Shown here piece after piece: positions 13,501-27,600 of a DNA stretch of 64,000 nucleotides (position 1 is its first letter; every line of letters starts with the position of its first letter). Both the position numbers and the translations under genes were made by a program. The stretch spans positions 24,112,987 through 24,176,986 of the forward strand of contig OX637290.1 in assembly GCA_951799445.1 (NCBI GenBank), written 5' to 3'. This DNA comes from Pseudisothecium myosuroides (lineage: Eukaryota; Streptophyta; Bryopsida; Hypnales; Lembophyllaceae). The notes under the pieces are model-generated. The model was not told the origin of the DNA. It was given only the letters and a program-made list of their open reading frames with translations, and made no database searches.

Positions 13501-14732
13501 GCACCTGAAAGAGAGGAGTTGCAACCACAGAAACTGGTTTTAAGGAAATGGATATTCGCAGAGAAGAGCCTCCATCCAACTTCAGTAAGAGGATCAGAAA
13601 CAAGACACGAGTTCTTGTTCCCCTGCCAACTACAAAGTTCAAGAAACTGCAACTATAAATCACAGAAACTCCATTACATGTGTGACATAAAGTTATCCAC
13701 AGGAAAACACAACTTGCCAACCTCCTCGTGCCACATAAATAAGGTTCACAACAAAAACAGAATGATCTTACTTTAGGCATGATTGTCGCGGTCCCTCACC
13801 TCAAGCACTCTGATTGCCGCTGCTACAGCGTCGAGGCTGGTCCCTGATTCCTGAAACACAAGCAACAATAAAAACACGATCTAGGTCTGAACTCATCGGG
13901 ATAACAAGCTATCCAAAATTTATGCTTAGCACCATGAATTGGTGCGCTTGTGATATAATGCAAGACGAAGGAAAGGTGTAACAGTTCCTCATGGTCATAT
14001 CATGCTGTGAAACACAATTGTCTAGGTCTAGAAAATGCAAAGGACTACAGCGGACAACCAAGAGCCATTTGTCACGCTCTTTACGACAGGAAGTGTGACA
14101 ATCACTCCCCGTGATATCTGAAGATTGAAATATTATTTCATGCCATTCTTAGCTCGTCCTGCAATCTTGTCTTTATGGGGTATTATTAGAACGATGAATT
14201 TCAGTCATTACTAATTAATTCCTCCTTGTTAGGGACGATTAGCGTTGTGTTTTGATAACACAGCATTTCCTATTTCTGAAAAATTGTGTAAAAATCTAGG
14301 AAAACCTTGGCAATGGACGGACTCGCCTGGTGCTGGCATAAGAGGAAAGTGCAGAATCAGAATCTATCTAGTTAAGCGTGAATTAATTTCACTGTTGAAC
14401 GTTGAAATATATAAGTCACATCTTAATTGTCTCCCAAAAAGATCAAGTGAAAAAAAGACAGAGTTCCACATTGCTCTAAATCATTCCGTTGATTCAAATA
14501 CCTCCGAGAGAACAGATGCCGCAGCCTGGCAAGCACGTCGCATAGCTAGTTTATATGCTTTCGCTTTCTTCTCGTTATGGAAACCCGCACCAACATGTAC
14601 CGCCACGAAAAACAAATCCGTAGTGACGCTCCCCTGTCGCTCCATATCCGCGCTGCCAATGCGTAAATCCTTGCCTCTCGGATCTCCAATGTTAGAGGCT
14701 GGATCATCTCCTCCGCTTACGTCTCCAGGCAT
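10516..14732 (-). CDS. TASP1: Taspase 1 / threonine aspartase (Ntn-hydrolase, asparaginase type 2 fold)
   Basis: Ten exons join in frame: 14732-14502, 13850-13800, 13425-13305, 13114-13030, 12788-12707, 12412-12188, 11989-11832, 11719-11593, 10947-10843 and 10590-10516. They encode 420 residues, about the length of the human enzyme. The start ATG at 14732 precedes [12 protein letters not shown], the family N-terminal strand. [16 protein letters not shown] and [13 protein letters not shown] follow. The self-cleavage site is LDTVGAV, with Asp240 and the nucleophile Thr241, followed by [36 protein letters not shown] then forms the substrate pocket. The C-terminus has [15 protein letters not shown]. 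The family autoproteolyses to alpha and beta chains and then cleaves proteins after aspartate. Animal targets include MLL and TFIIA; plant targets are not established here. All catalytic motifs look intact. Confidence 0.95.
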
Positions 14733-16690
14733 CTACAAACGACGACGGGAGTCCATGCGTTCAGAATGGATAATCCGACAAGCAATCTTTGATCGAAATT
14801 TGTGAGGAATCACGAACTGTACAATGACCTAAGAGAGCGACAATGGGAAGAACTAATGCGCGTGGTTTGACGATGGATAGTGCAAGTCTGCGAGTGTTTC
14901 CCATTGAGATTTCAAGGAGGTGCTGGAACAAGATTGGCTCACAACTGATAGCATGATCTGCAGGAACAATTATGGACCTCCCACACAGGATTATTGACCT
15001 TCCTCACCTCAAATTATCGCTCTCACTCGATGACATGCAATTACTTGATTCCTTCAATTCTAATGAAAGTGATAATTCACCAGCTCATGGAAATTCAACA
15101 AACGCTGGATAAGCAGAAATTGAACATCTACAGAAATTGAGGCCTGCGGATTCTTAAATTGCATCTGAATTGAGCAAATCAGGTAATTGCAAGCCAAGTT
15201 GAACATCATGATATCGATTTGAAATTCATTTTGCGGCACCTCATGTTCAAATTCGACTTGGAAGCTGATTAAAACTGAGTCAGCGGATATCAGTTACAAC
15301 CTGACGTTGTTGAAACGGCGTTGAAGCTACAGACCTGACATTGCTGAGCCTCATTCGAAACAGTCATCTGCGCAACTTCTTGCGAGAAACTAGATAATTG
15401 ATCACGCATAAAACTAGAATGCACCCCCGCGCAAGACTCCCAGGGGAGAATCGTACTGCGTGTGAACAATTATCCCGTATCTCAAAAGCAGTGTCGCTGT
15501 AACTTAAGACTCCTCTGCTTGGCAAATCTACTTCCCGCAACTCTCTCCATCCAAACAAAACCGAAACAGTAAGAGCTAAGCACAAAAACGAGTAAACAGA
15601 TTGGAGAAACAAACCTCAAGAACGCCGAAATCGCTCAAATGTCTGACACAAATGTGCAAAGCTCCAAACGCCCGACACTACTGATTCCAAATCCAAACGA
15701 AGAGACGACCGTCGGTAGAAAAAAAATATGGGTCTGCACAAACCCTAAATATTTGCCTTGAGAGCCTACGGTTGATTTTGGGGAGAAGCTTACAACCTAT
15801 TTTCAACCTCTTAAGGATTTCAGCATAGCTGCCGGCTGGGTTTGGTGGAGGAAGAAATTTTCCAGTGCAAGGGAAATAGACTTTTGACGGATTTGAATTT
15901 TTTTGATATTTTTTAGTGCAAGATGAAAGTTAGTATGAATTTTTTTTGTCAAGATTCTCTAAAACCCTATTCTTTGTTATATAGATGTATCTAATTCCAA
16001 GTGTAGGTTGGTCAGGAAATCGATTGGAAATCAACTACTCATAATAAATCATAATTGGGCAGTTACACATGCCCACTTGAACAAAAATACAACAGTCTAG
16101 CTATGAGTTCAAAATGAAGGAAGGGGATAGAAAGGGGTCGCTTACTCTAGCCTCCTTCCTTAGAAACAAGTATAGTATGGGCATTACTCACTAATTTATT
16201 TGGACAAAATAGGCAAATCCTTCTGTTCATATCTTTTGAACCATGGGTCCAAGGTCATTTTGTCTTTGTTTGGAAAAAAATATTTTATTAATCTTGAAAG
16301 AAAGAGACCTATCACCAAGATACTTTGGCAAAGATGACCCAATACTTCCAAAATAAAAATCCGAGAACTTTCACTTCTATAAATTTGAATCCCTTACACT
16401 TATATTCTTTGAAAAATTGAATGTATGATAATTGAATAGTAGTGAGCTATATTATATAGTTAGATTTCTCCCCAAAAAATGTTTGAAAATAAATATGTAC
16501 CTCATTTACAAATCAATGTATATAGTCAACCTTCCATTAGTGTTACCTCCATAAGTGTTAAAATCTCACGTGTTTTGAAGATTTGCACTCCCGAAAAATC
16601 TATATTATCAAGTGTTAAGTGATATGAAATGTAAGGCTCCCTACATTGATTTGACGTTGATAAGTGACAAAGTTGGAAAAAAAAATGCAA
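14733..16690. other. Taspase leader region and AT-rich spacer
   Basis: Bases 14733 to about 15700 lie upstream of the taspase start codon and probably hold its 5' untranslated region and promoter. No conserved exon is seen. From about 15780 to 16690 the DNA is AT-rich with no recognisable coding or repeat structure. Confidence 0.4.
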
Positions 16691-16849
16691 GATTCAAAAG
16701 ATGTTGAGAGTGCGCTTGAGACTTTGAACAAACTTCATGGAACATTTCTCATCATGCGAAACCAAAATTCTCCAAGGATCCAGTAAAACTAATTTGGAAT
16801 CTGGAATATCCACCACCATGCGCAATATTTGGATCTTGAGTAAATTTTC

Positions 16850-18125
16850 AGAAAGTGAGGTGGAATAATGAGCAATTCTTTCTTCTTCTATTGAAGGTGG
16901 GGGGGGCTCCGAGTCCCTCATTTAAATTGTTGTCCTGGAATTGTGCAATACATGGAATAACGGAACTGAGGGTCTTGGACGCCAACAGACTGGAGTTTCT
17001 TCGAATGTCTTGTAGCAGCAAAGTTGACATATTCATGCATAAGAAAATCCAACTTTTCCTGCAGGTCCAGTCTAGACTTCTTTTGGAGCACACCATCTCT
17101 GCCACAAAGGCTTGCCCTTCCCAGCACCACACTCTACATTCGCTCATTTACAGTACATCGTGATATCAAACATAAAAAAACTTAGTTTGTCCAATTTAGA
17201 CGAGAACATATATCGGTCAGCTGAGACGTTGCATCTCCGGTTGCCTGAAATCCTGATCCTGCACAAAAGGGCTCTGAATAGTTTCAACCCTCTTTTAAAA
17301 GCAATGAAAGTCTATAGAGATGACAACAGAACTACATTTACACAAAAGCATATCTCAGGACTTATACCACAAATTCTCGTTTTTTCAATTTCAAAGCAGA
17401 GTTATTTCTGCAAAGCTACACCAGGCCAGTCAGAAATACGAATACATCGCCCATGAATTTCTCGTCCTCTATGAACGAATGGAGGAGCATCTTTCAAAGC
17501 ACGAGGAACAAGCTTGAAGTACGAGCTCGTGAAGTTCTAATGCTTCCCATCAAGGTTGACCACTTTTCGTTGAGCTAAGCTGGTGTTTTACGAAGGAGTT
17601 CAGGTTCCACAGTTCCTGGTATAGCAGTGTCACCGGGGTACTCCCCAATTCCATCAACTGTAATCATTCACAAAGATCAAGGCAATGAACTCACAGGACG
17701 AAAAACTTAGAGAATACTTAAACTCTTGAAGTGCACAAGGACCAAGCTAGAAATTTGTCACCAAGGAATGATCCACCAGATGAGGAGACAAATCCTTTTC
17801 ATCAATACTAGAATTGTAAGATAAATGATCGTTCATGAAAGAAACCGAAAAGCAGATCACGCACAAGTCAAAGAACACCCGAGTGTAAGGAGCAAATTTT
17901 GAGTTCCTTCCTATTTGCAGATCATATCTCCTAGAAAACGGTTATGTACTGAACAACAAAGTTCTGCGCTACAATACATGAAAAGCATGTGGTTTAGCAC
18001 ATACCTGGAACCCTCTCACAATTTTTCCAAGGCCAGAGTGGTCAAAGAATTGGATAAGCACGACCTGCAAACAGATGAGTACCACAGAGGAACGTCGCTG
18101 CCGTCCGTCTTCAACGTCAACTAAC
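16850..18125 (-). other. Unassigned exon-like segments, probably minus strand
   Basis: Several short stretches look coding but belong to no family I recognise. On the minus strand, 18064-18007 reads VVLIQFFDHSGLGKIVRGFQ between an acceptor TTTGCAG and a donor GTATGT. Near 17659-17577 an open frame contains PGDTAIPGTVEPELL and ends in TAG. Near 17515-17410 a frame contains PRALKDAPPFVHRG. Near 17150-17085 a frame ends CGAGKGKPLWQRW before a stop. The opposite strand also has open frames, for example one ending in a coil-like helix at 17517. The pieces could be a small gene downstream of the GMI1-like gene, its spliced 3' untranslated region, or a pseudogene. Confidence 0.3.
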
Positions 18126-18421
18126 TGTCCATGTTAAAACAATTTGGAGAAAGTGTCCACTCTCAGCTGCTGTCATTAAATCTTCCTCCCCTCTGTAGCT
18201 CAACTATGAAACTGGCAAATTCTATTTAAACGAAAAAGAAAACAACTCAAAACGCTTGAAATCTAGAATACGTAATTCGGTAGCTGGAAAGCAGATTTAT
18301 AATAACATCTAGACTTTACAAAAGCTTCAGGGTGAAATCCGTGACAAGAAGTTATGCCCGTGTGTCTGCAGAATTCAAATAACTTGCAGAAAGAGAAATA
18401 CAATGGACAAAGCGCAAACGG

Positions 18422-18664
18422 CGAGTGCTCCGCAAGAGCCTAATTTGCAATCAGAACCTACAAGCACAATAAAATTTAAAATAAAAAGTTGTTCTAAAAT
18501 TTACAATCCTCTGATTCCTGGGGTCCCAAAGTGCAAGGCAATGAAAGCGAAGTGCTCCGCAAGTTTCAAAAACGCAACCAGACCTACTGCACAAGGATAA
18601 TATGAAATAATCTATCCCTCAAAATTTACAATTCTCTGGTTCCTTGGGCCTCAAAATACAAGCC
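18422..18664. repeat. Tandem duplication, period about 126 bp
   Basis: The strings agtgctccgcaag (18424 and 18550) and aaaatttacaat (about 18496 and 18621) recur with the same spacing, so the segment is an imperfect two-copy tandem duplication. It lies just after the stop codon of the GMI1-like gene, probably in its 3' untranslated region. Confidence 0.7.
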
Positions 18665-18689
18665 AAGACCTAGCTTCGACAAAATCACA

Positions 18690-21600
18690 CTACTGGACTT
18701 TGTAGTGCAACTGGTTGTTTCTCTTCAGTGATGACCACCCTTCTTGTTGTTTCTTCACCTCCTTCTCTTTCGCCTCCGCCTCTTTCAGTGCCTTTTCTGC
18801 ATCACTCACTTCTTTCGAAAGCTTTTCAGCCTTCCGCCGCTTCTCGTTAGATGATGCTCTCACCTCCTGGATCTGACAGTCCTGGGTTTCCACCTGCTGT
18901 TGAATCTGTTGCAGTCTCTGGTACCTTCTAATTGCTCCGCAAGAAGGAGGAAAGAGTCCACAAGTTTCCAAACGCTCTTCAAAGGGAACCAGAGCAAAGC
19001 TGATGGACGAATTTCTTGAGTCACGCACTCCGAGTTGTTGCCTCATGTTCGATTTGATCAAATATCCGTCTAGTGACATTCCACCTCCAGACAGCGCATT
19101 GAATTGCTTGGCAAGATTCATGTTATCCCGAGTGTCATAAACCTGCACTCTTTGCAAATGATGGTAGAACAGGGACTCACGAAGATTGTAACTGCGAGTG
19201 GGCATAGACGTGACTTTCACCCTAATCTGAAGGTGTTCCGGCTTGATGTGGAGAAGATTCACAGCGTATCCTAAAAATCCACGCGGCACTCCATCGCTGG
19301 TTCCTGTAAGCCGTGGAGGTGGAATACCTAACAGCAATTGGGGATGGCTTGTATCCTCGTAGCTATTCCACACCCTGGAAAACGATAAGAAAGTGAAGAG
19401 TCAAATCGTAGAAACCAAGTTCAAAAAATATATTTAGTTCCATCCATGTGTATTAATCCAGATGAAAACTGAGCACAATCATGCACGTATAGATGTTAAC
19501 TTACCTCAAATCAGACAGAGCCAATACGTCATAGTTAGAAGCCAGAGGATATCGGCTGACACTTGCAAGGCCATAGCTGCTGTCCACGATACCCCCCCTT
19601 CTCCTTTCCAAGGCGTTCACGCCTTCTTGTGTCTTGCAGATGGGGAGCATCAGCGCACTAGTTGACATATATTCGCACAAAATTCTGATCAAAATGCCAC
19701 AAAAAAGTCAAAAACACAAGCAAAACGGTAGTAAGGATTCTATGCCTATGTAAAAAGATAACAGTCAAAAGAGTTGATTTGTAGTGACATTCAGAAATTG
19801 ACTCACTTGTTGAAAGCTTCATTCTCCACCCGGGCAAGAGTCACTACAAGTCCGATTGCTTCACTTGCCAGAGGACCGTTTGGAGAAAGAAAATTTTCTC
19901 CTTCACGCGCCTGCAAAAATGCCAGGGCCGCAACTGCCACGGAGTTCCCATGCTGGGCTAGTCTATCCAGGTCTTGCATAATATCACGCTCGCCACGTCT
20001 TGGTCTCTCCTTCTCTCTTCTCAAAATAATCTCATCCTCAACCGCCAAGTTCTCGGCATTATTGCGTAAGTCTTTAGCTTTTAACAGCTTTTCCAATGTA
20101 GCTGTCATAAAATTTAAAAATAATTAGATTGGGACATGCAGCACCAACGGTCATCTGGATACATGTGAAGACACCCTCAATGTCTTTCAACCACTCCAAT
20201 AATTACAGAGTGTTGCATCAGGATATTATTCATACCTCGTACAAGACGTGATTCCACTTCAGCACTCTCCATTCGGTTTTTGAGCTTGATCAGCTCATCC
20301 CTCCGAGCCTACTTATACATCCAAACAAAATTCGTGAGTTAGCTGCAAACAACTTCTAGAGAAAATTCCAAGCGTGCATATGGTAACACCTTATAAAATC
20401 CACGTAAAACAATATTAAATAGATTACCTTGACATTTTCTTGACAAGATTGTAAACTTTCCTGCAGCTGTAGCTGTTGCGCATCACTAGTTACAAACATC
20501 TCAACTTCAGAAGGATTCAAAAAGCCCAACTGTCCGAGGGCCAGCTTCTGATCCGGCTCCACAGTTGCCCTGAGAATGTAAGGGCCAGGTCTTCCACCCT
20601 GTGACAGTTCAATCTTTTCAAAATTTGCCATCCCTGACTGAACAGTTGCCCGCTCCTTGCTCCTCAGGTAACAAGATCGTTGAACACCAGAACTTGAAGA
20701 TGCTTGAAACAAGTTCTCAGGCGATACTCTTAGTGACAAATTAAGTTTTAAACCCGTTCCCTCGTCACAAAGGTTGCCGTACATATCCACAATTCTAGCT
20801 TGTGCAACCCACCCTTCATTCTTGGTCTCTGTAATAGAAAGCTCCAACCTCGTAGGGGCGCCATGTAGCACCTCCAAATGACGAGAACAAGGGTTGACAT
20901 CATAGTCAGGAAGTAAGAATTTGAACACATACTTTCCTGCAACGGTAGGAACAGTGAACGGAGGAAATCGAAACGTCTTTGATGAATCGGGTACTTGATC
21001 TGAACAGGACACTTCTTCCCCTACAAATTCCTGGATACAAGTGGTTTCGGAATTTTTCAAAGCCATTAGTAGCAAAAGCGGGGGATTGAGGCGCCTGAGA
21101 GGCTGATTATTAACAGGGTCCACAATCACAGTCAAATCCCGAAGGAGCTTCAGATCCTCTAACAAATCGACTCGAAGTGGACTATCATTCGTCAAACGCA
21201 GTGTCGCTAAGTTATTGGCACGTGTGACTGTGACTTTTAAGGCGGGCTCTTTCACCGCAGCTGACTCAGGTAAAAACGTCAACCTTGATACGCTGATGGT
21301 CATCTGATAAATCCCTTCAGCAGCTTCCATATCAAACGGCAGAAACATGCCCTGACCATTGCTAATTTGGCAACTCTGGCATGCCGAAACTCCTCCAGCA
21401 CCCTGTTTCTCTAGTACAAGATCCAGCATTTGCTTGTCGTGGAGTAAACAAGTGTTATTGAACCCATCAAACAATTGAACCTTTATGGCTGGGAATATTG
21501 AATGGCGAGAAACTTCTATGAAGTTGACACTATCCACCCATGAATTTTGCATAACCTGATAGCCAAGTCGGGTCAACTTCCCAGGCTTCAAATTAACTCC

Positions 21601-24600
21601 CCAAGCAATTAATGCCGTTGATCCTGGTTGTTCCTCCAGGTCTAAAGCAGGATATGCATTGGGCGAGGATTTTAAAACTACAATGTACTTTCCTTTAGTC
21701 CCTCCCAGCTGAACCTGAGCAGCGAAGCTCGGGGGAGAGTCGCTCGTTGCAGTAATTTTATACCCCATCACCGAACAGTGGTCGGGATCGACCTTAACAA
21801 CCATCTGCAAAAACAAGAATGAACGCAAAAATTTAATCACTTAAAACTTCAACTACTGCAGTAATCATACGCCACTTAGAATATCAACAAATTGAAGGAG
21901 TTAAGAGGATTTTTACATTTCCCATCATGTCGTTTGTAAGGATAGCCGGTTGGCCATGGCCATCCAAAGCCGAAAACCTCAGTTGAAAGACTTCATCATT
22001 CATAGCTGAGGCAGCTTGGTAATTAGCCGGCAATACTAGTCTGCTGGCGATACCCATTTCAAGGTTCAACTGCAAACCAACAGATCAAAATATAAACCAG
22101 TCGTCATCTTTATAAGGAGCGTCCAATCGATGTTTACACTGAAGACTCAATATTCAATATTTATGCGAGACCCTAATGATTCAGAAATTCTCCTAGTTGA
22201 AAAATGATTTAACAAAAACAAACAATCATCACAATCTGGCAGCTGAAACCATCACGAAAAATACTACATAGCAAGATAGATGTAGGGTTAGGCGCTAACC
22301 TGTAAATCAACCTTCAGGTTCTCATAGGAGGTGTGACGAATTTGACCACACCATGGACCGTGCATACTTGGTAACGGAAAGCTAGGCAGCTCACAGCGTC
22401 CCTTAATGATTGGGCAAGTAACATTTTTCATCCAGCCTAACATCAAACTATGATATGGACCATCCACGGTCGTATCCAAAGTTCCATCTTCACTAAGCAC
22501 TTCTACGACAACTCCTTCTAAAGTACTTCCTCCAGGAAAGCTTCTCCGTACCTGTAACCAAAATGTAAGAATTCAACAGCTTAAAAATACATTCTTTTCA
22601 TGTGATGTGACTAATTACTTCGGTTTCTATTTACACAAGAATGAAACCATCTGTAGTTTGGAAGTAGTGCATACCGGATGTGCAATCTGGAAACGGCAAG
22701 AAGCCACTTTAAAAAGTATTTCAATCAATTTTCTTCTTTCTCCAGCCTGATTTTTGCAAAAGACGGAAATGGAACCTACAAAACAGTTGAGCACGTAGCT
22801 TATGAATTAAAATTGAGTGATTTTTCAAAATAACCGAAGTTAAGAGGCACCTGGATTGCTCCTTTGTTCCTTACACATGGATTAGCACATTGTGCTAGCA
22901 TATTGTCAATTTCTGGGCCAATTTCATCAAAAACTATAATAGAAACAAAACTATCTTTGCAATTAACAACCTCTAGAATTGTAATGTCCGGTCACCAACA
23001 GTAGTCCTCCAAAGTCGAGTATGCCTTCTTCAGCCAACTGCCAAACAATACAATACACAGCATCTTCTTAAAAGTTGTCACAGATGAAGTGATCAAGTCA
23101 TTGATAAAAAAATTGCAAACAAGAAAAGAGTGCAACTGAAAACTTTTCAAAATTTGAAATTAAGAGAAGAATTCAATATACCTCTCTGAAAGAACCCAAA
23201 TTGTCCCGAAATCTTAAATTGTCTAGTCGAACTTCCACTCTCTGACCCTTGATAACAGCATTTCCAGATAAATCTTTGCCCTGCAGATGTTGCCCACAAC
23301 CTCTCAGTAACAATTCTGAACCTCAACTTGAACACATGAAGAAGAGTTGAATTATCAGCGAATAAATACTCACCAAGCACAAAGTATGTATGGCAGGCTA
23401 GTAACTGTAAATACTTACCTGTAAACATAATGTGTCAATCACGTCACGAGGCCGCAGTGGATGCACAAAAGACATACGATTCCCTGATTGCAGTATTGGC
23501 CCCTGAAGGACGGAGACGCTGGCAACTTCGTCAGGATAAACTGCAGACAGAATGAAACACAAGTCATTTTTCGACACATTTTGCTTCCAACGGATTTAAA
23601 AAACACTTTAAGCTACAGTTCAGCACTGTGGAAGCTTCTTATTAGGTACAAAAGTTGACAATGAGGAATGACAAAAAACGTGGGATTAATAAATCTTACC
23701 TAGGCATTTCATTTTATGCGTGCTCTTCTCGGCCTGAGACCGAACTTCCTCTTGGATGTCAAAAACCAAACAACCCTCACGTGTAGGACCTAACGGACCT
23801 ATATTGCCTTCACTAAATAGAACTGCCTGCACGAAGAATACAATTATTCATTATAGAACTACTAAATTATTGTAGAAACCTCAAACATTTGCCACTTTTC
23901 CTTTCACTACCCTTTTTATGCCAGTTAATCTCTGTGAAAAAAGTAAAGAACAAACAGTGCAGCGAACGGTGCTAAAGCCAACCAAAAAAATACCTTCTTA
24001 AGATTCAGATTCTTCTTGTCAGAGGAAAGCACAAAACTCTCTGCTTTACAAGTTCTTCTTGAAAGCACTTCAATGCCATCAGACGTTTCTAACGAAACCT
24101 GAAATCTGGGAATTCTTTTAATACACAGACGGTTGTCATAGATGTCCAGTTTTACGAACAAAAAATCTGCTATCAACGGATCGTTCAACCTGCTCAGTCA
24201 GGAGAAGAGGACCCCAAATCAGGAACTTTTTATTAAACACGAAAACATGAGAAAGAATGAACACCAAAGATTAGACCCAACGCAACTCGGCTAGGATGAG
24301 ATACCAAAGTGGCCAGAGAAATGATGAGCCGTAGACAATTTTTGAAAAAGCAACAGATCTACGAAGTTTAAGTTTTTGCCCCACTCTGGCCCATGGATTA
24401 CCTGATATTGAGTGGAGAAACTTGGCTAGGATCAAGACACATCTTCCATCCCTTGCTCTCTGCAGAAGGATCAACTACGATTGTCCTTTCCAAAGGTTTT
24501 ACTTGACCATATAAACTTGCCCGCTCCCCAGTCTGCTCAAAACCACACCTTTCAAAATAAGATTATTATTGAATCTTGGCATCACACAAGTTTCATTAAA

Positions 24601-27600
24601 TGATTATCTGGAATTTAATGAATAATTTACAAAACACTTTGGATCACTGAGAAAGTTTCAAGAAGTAAAAATAATATTTAGAGAACATTACTCATTTCAA
24701 TGTGGAAATCTTACCAGCTCAAACTTAAGGTGGTAAGTCCCTTGCTTTACAAATTTAAGATCTTTTGTATCGAAGGCATAACAATGTTTCACATTGTTCC
24801 TCTCACTGCCTCCAACAGAACCCGTCCAAATTGTGCCGTTTTCCTTCAGATGAGGTGAGGATCCTTCGTTGAGAGTGACTTGCAACTTCATTTCAAAAGA
24901 TATGGAGCATATCATTTGTTGTTTAGATGGTGCTCCAGAACCTTTTTTCGGGCGGACTACGACCAAGAATTCCGGCAGTCCAGAGCCAGCATACAGCTTG
25001 GTCGGAAGTGTCTGAAAAGACGTTAAAACAAGGGCAGGTAGGTTAGATTCCTTGTAAGTCGGCACTAATACAACTCGCATTGAGACCTTATCATCAAGAA
25101 GGTCAACACCTAAAGAAAATTTATACAAAGAAGTTAAAATACATATCATGAAATGCAACTGAAAATTAGCAAACCTGGTCACAGTTTAGTGCTTTGCTGT
25201 CTGCGTCGTTCAACACCTCGATATAAGACGGAGCCTTATTGGCAAATTCCTCTTGCTTTTTCGACCACTCTTGTGGTGACAAGCGTTGCAGCTGTTTTAA
25301 AAGTCTCAGAGGTTAGCTCATTTGTTTATTCAAGTACAACACATAAAATGAAAAAACAAAAAAGGGATATACAATGTGATCACAATAAAAACAAGACAAA
25401 ACCTCCTGAAATTTTACCTTTGCGTTTTTGGGAAGTGTCCAAGCTAATGCTTTACTTTTGTTGAGTTTAAATTCCAATCTCTCATCCTTTAGCATCTTCA
25501 TCTCGCTTCCCTCGCCCTCTGGTACATTAATTGGTCTCACCACCATTTTGACCTCCCCTGTTTCAAATAAGACAATTCATAGTACGGTGAATTTCTCCTT
25601 TGTAAAAAAACGAAAGGAAAAAATAATCCCAAGACTAAAATTAAAAGTATCATATGATATAAAAAAGTTTCATACCATGTTCATCTTTGTCAGTGCCTTG
25701 ACAACAGAACCACTCTATGGTTGCATATAAGTCAGACGATTGGCGACTTGCAGCCTTCGGGATCTTGACGTAAATTGGCACCGACTTGCTCACCTTCCAG
25801 TCCCCTTGCTTGTCTTTCATGTGCTTGTAGAATACTACAGCATCTGCACAACAGTGTAATTCAAGGAACCTCAATTCATCCAAAAGAAAAATAGGTTGTT
25901 TCAGCTTTTGTGCCCTCGCTAATGCATTGTAAGAACTTGTTTACATCGAACTGAATTGATTTGTTCGACGAGAATCTACAAAAGTGCAATGCATAGTTGA
26001 GCATCGGTACGTGTACTCACACTCGTGTTTCTTGTCCTTCGTCAGCCCTAAAATCTCGTAGATGCTGGGCTGGTCACAGATAAACGTCGGATTATTGTCC
26101 AACAACATAACCTCCTCATCGTAATCGTCGTGCATCTTCTTTAACCAAATTAAGTAGTCATCGACCAGCACCTTTGGACTAATAATCTTCCCCGCCCTCT
26201 TAATCACAACGTCGCCATCTGTTCAAATTCAGAAATAATAAAACGCACTTGTCAGATTAAATAAAACATCAACTACTGATCAATTTACTACGCAAGATTA
26301 TGAATTTGACAAAATCATCTCACCAGAGGTACATGATTTCTTCGACTCGTTCAGGTCTCCCAACTTTTGTAGTGCCACTGTAAACGGATGATCTCGTTCT
26401 AATTGAGTCTTGCTCTGCGTAGGGTGGAATCCTGCATCCAATTCTGTACACCAGTCACCTTATTGTGAGTAACAATCTAGATTATGCCAAAGGCACCACG
26501 AATCGTACCTTCCAAGTTGAGACAAAGTGAAACGTTGAACATGGAAATTATAATTTTGACCTCACCTCACTTGCAATATAGAAGTGAGATCAACTCAATG
26601 ATAAGAGGTCATGAAAATACTCACCAATAGTTGCTCTGACCCGTTTTGACCAATGGAGCTTCCAACCTTCAACAGTTTCTTTCCTCCCAGCTGCTTTCAT
26701 GAACGGAAGACCGTCCTACAAAGCATATAATATTATCAGAAGCATCACAAGCGTGGAAGTCATGGCTATTGCTTCAAAAAGAAGGAACATTGATTACACC
26801 AGTTTTCTCAAATCACAGGTTTTGAATTGAAGTAATATACCCATTGGCCTTCTGGTAGCAGTCGACCAAGCCAACGAACGCTGACTCGAGGAAAGTCGTC
26901 GAAACTTTTTTTACATATATTCAAAAGGGTCAACTCCTCGATAGCTGCATCGAGCTCCTCTTTTCCCTGTCAAAATCAATGTTTAATCCTTGTAACCAGG
27001 TTGTGACAGAGCAAAATCCAATACAGTATCCATTAATTCGAATATGCTGAATACTTGGTAAAAACAACAAGAGACGTTACCTTTACACTTGGGAAATAAT
27101 GGCAGGTTACTCGAGCATGTGCTACAGCTTTGTTCCGCGATCGTATTCTTTCTTCGTCGTCACGATCTACATCCGCGGAAAGGAACCGTTTGATTAGTTA
27201 TTCTGTAGACCCTGAGAGAAGAATCACCAAGTAGGCCAAACATAAACAGTTGATGACAAGTCTTTGATAGAATGCTTTCGCATTGATTTAATTAAGAAAA
27301 CAGGCCGGAGTTGTACCTTCAATCGGGCCTGAGAAAGCAAGATCAATGACAAATGGTGCCCCATTGCACCTGCGTTGGAGCAATGTGGCCGTCTCGCATT
27401 TCAGAACTTCGGCTAAATTTACGCCGTTCACTTCAAACTCAATGGGGTACTCCAAGTTTCTATTTGCGACGCCGAACTCCTCAGACTTCAGTCACACAAA
27501 GACACACCACACGTATGAGTACCGCCAAATTTATTTGGGTTAAAAGAAAACAATTATAAAATATAATTTTCTTATGCAACTTACTTGGATATAATCATAG

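Noticed and set aside
14245..14805. A 186-residue plus-strand frame
   Set aside because: It is antisense to the first taspase exon and has no family features.
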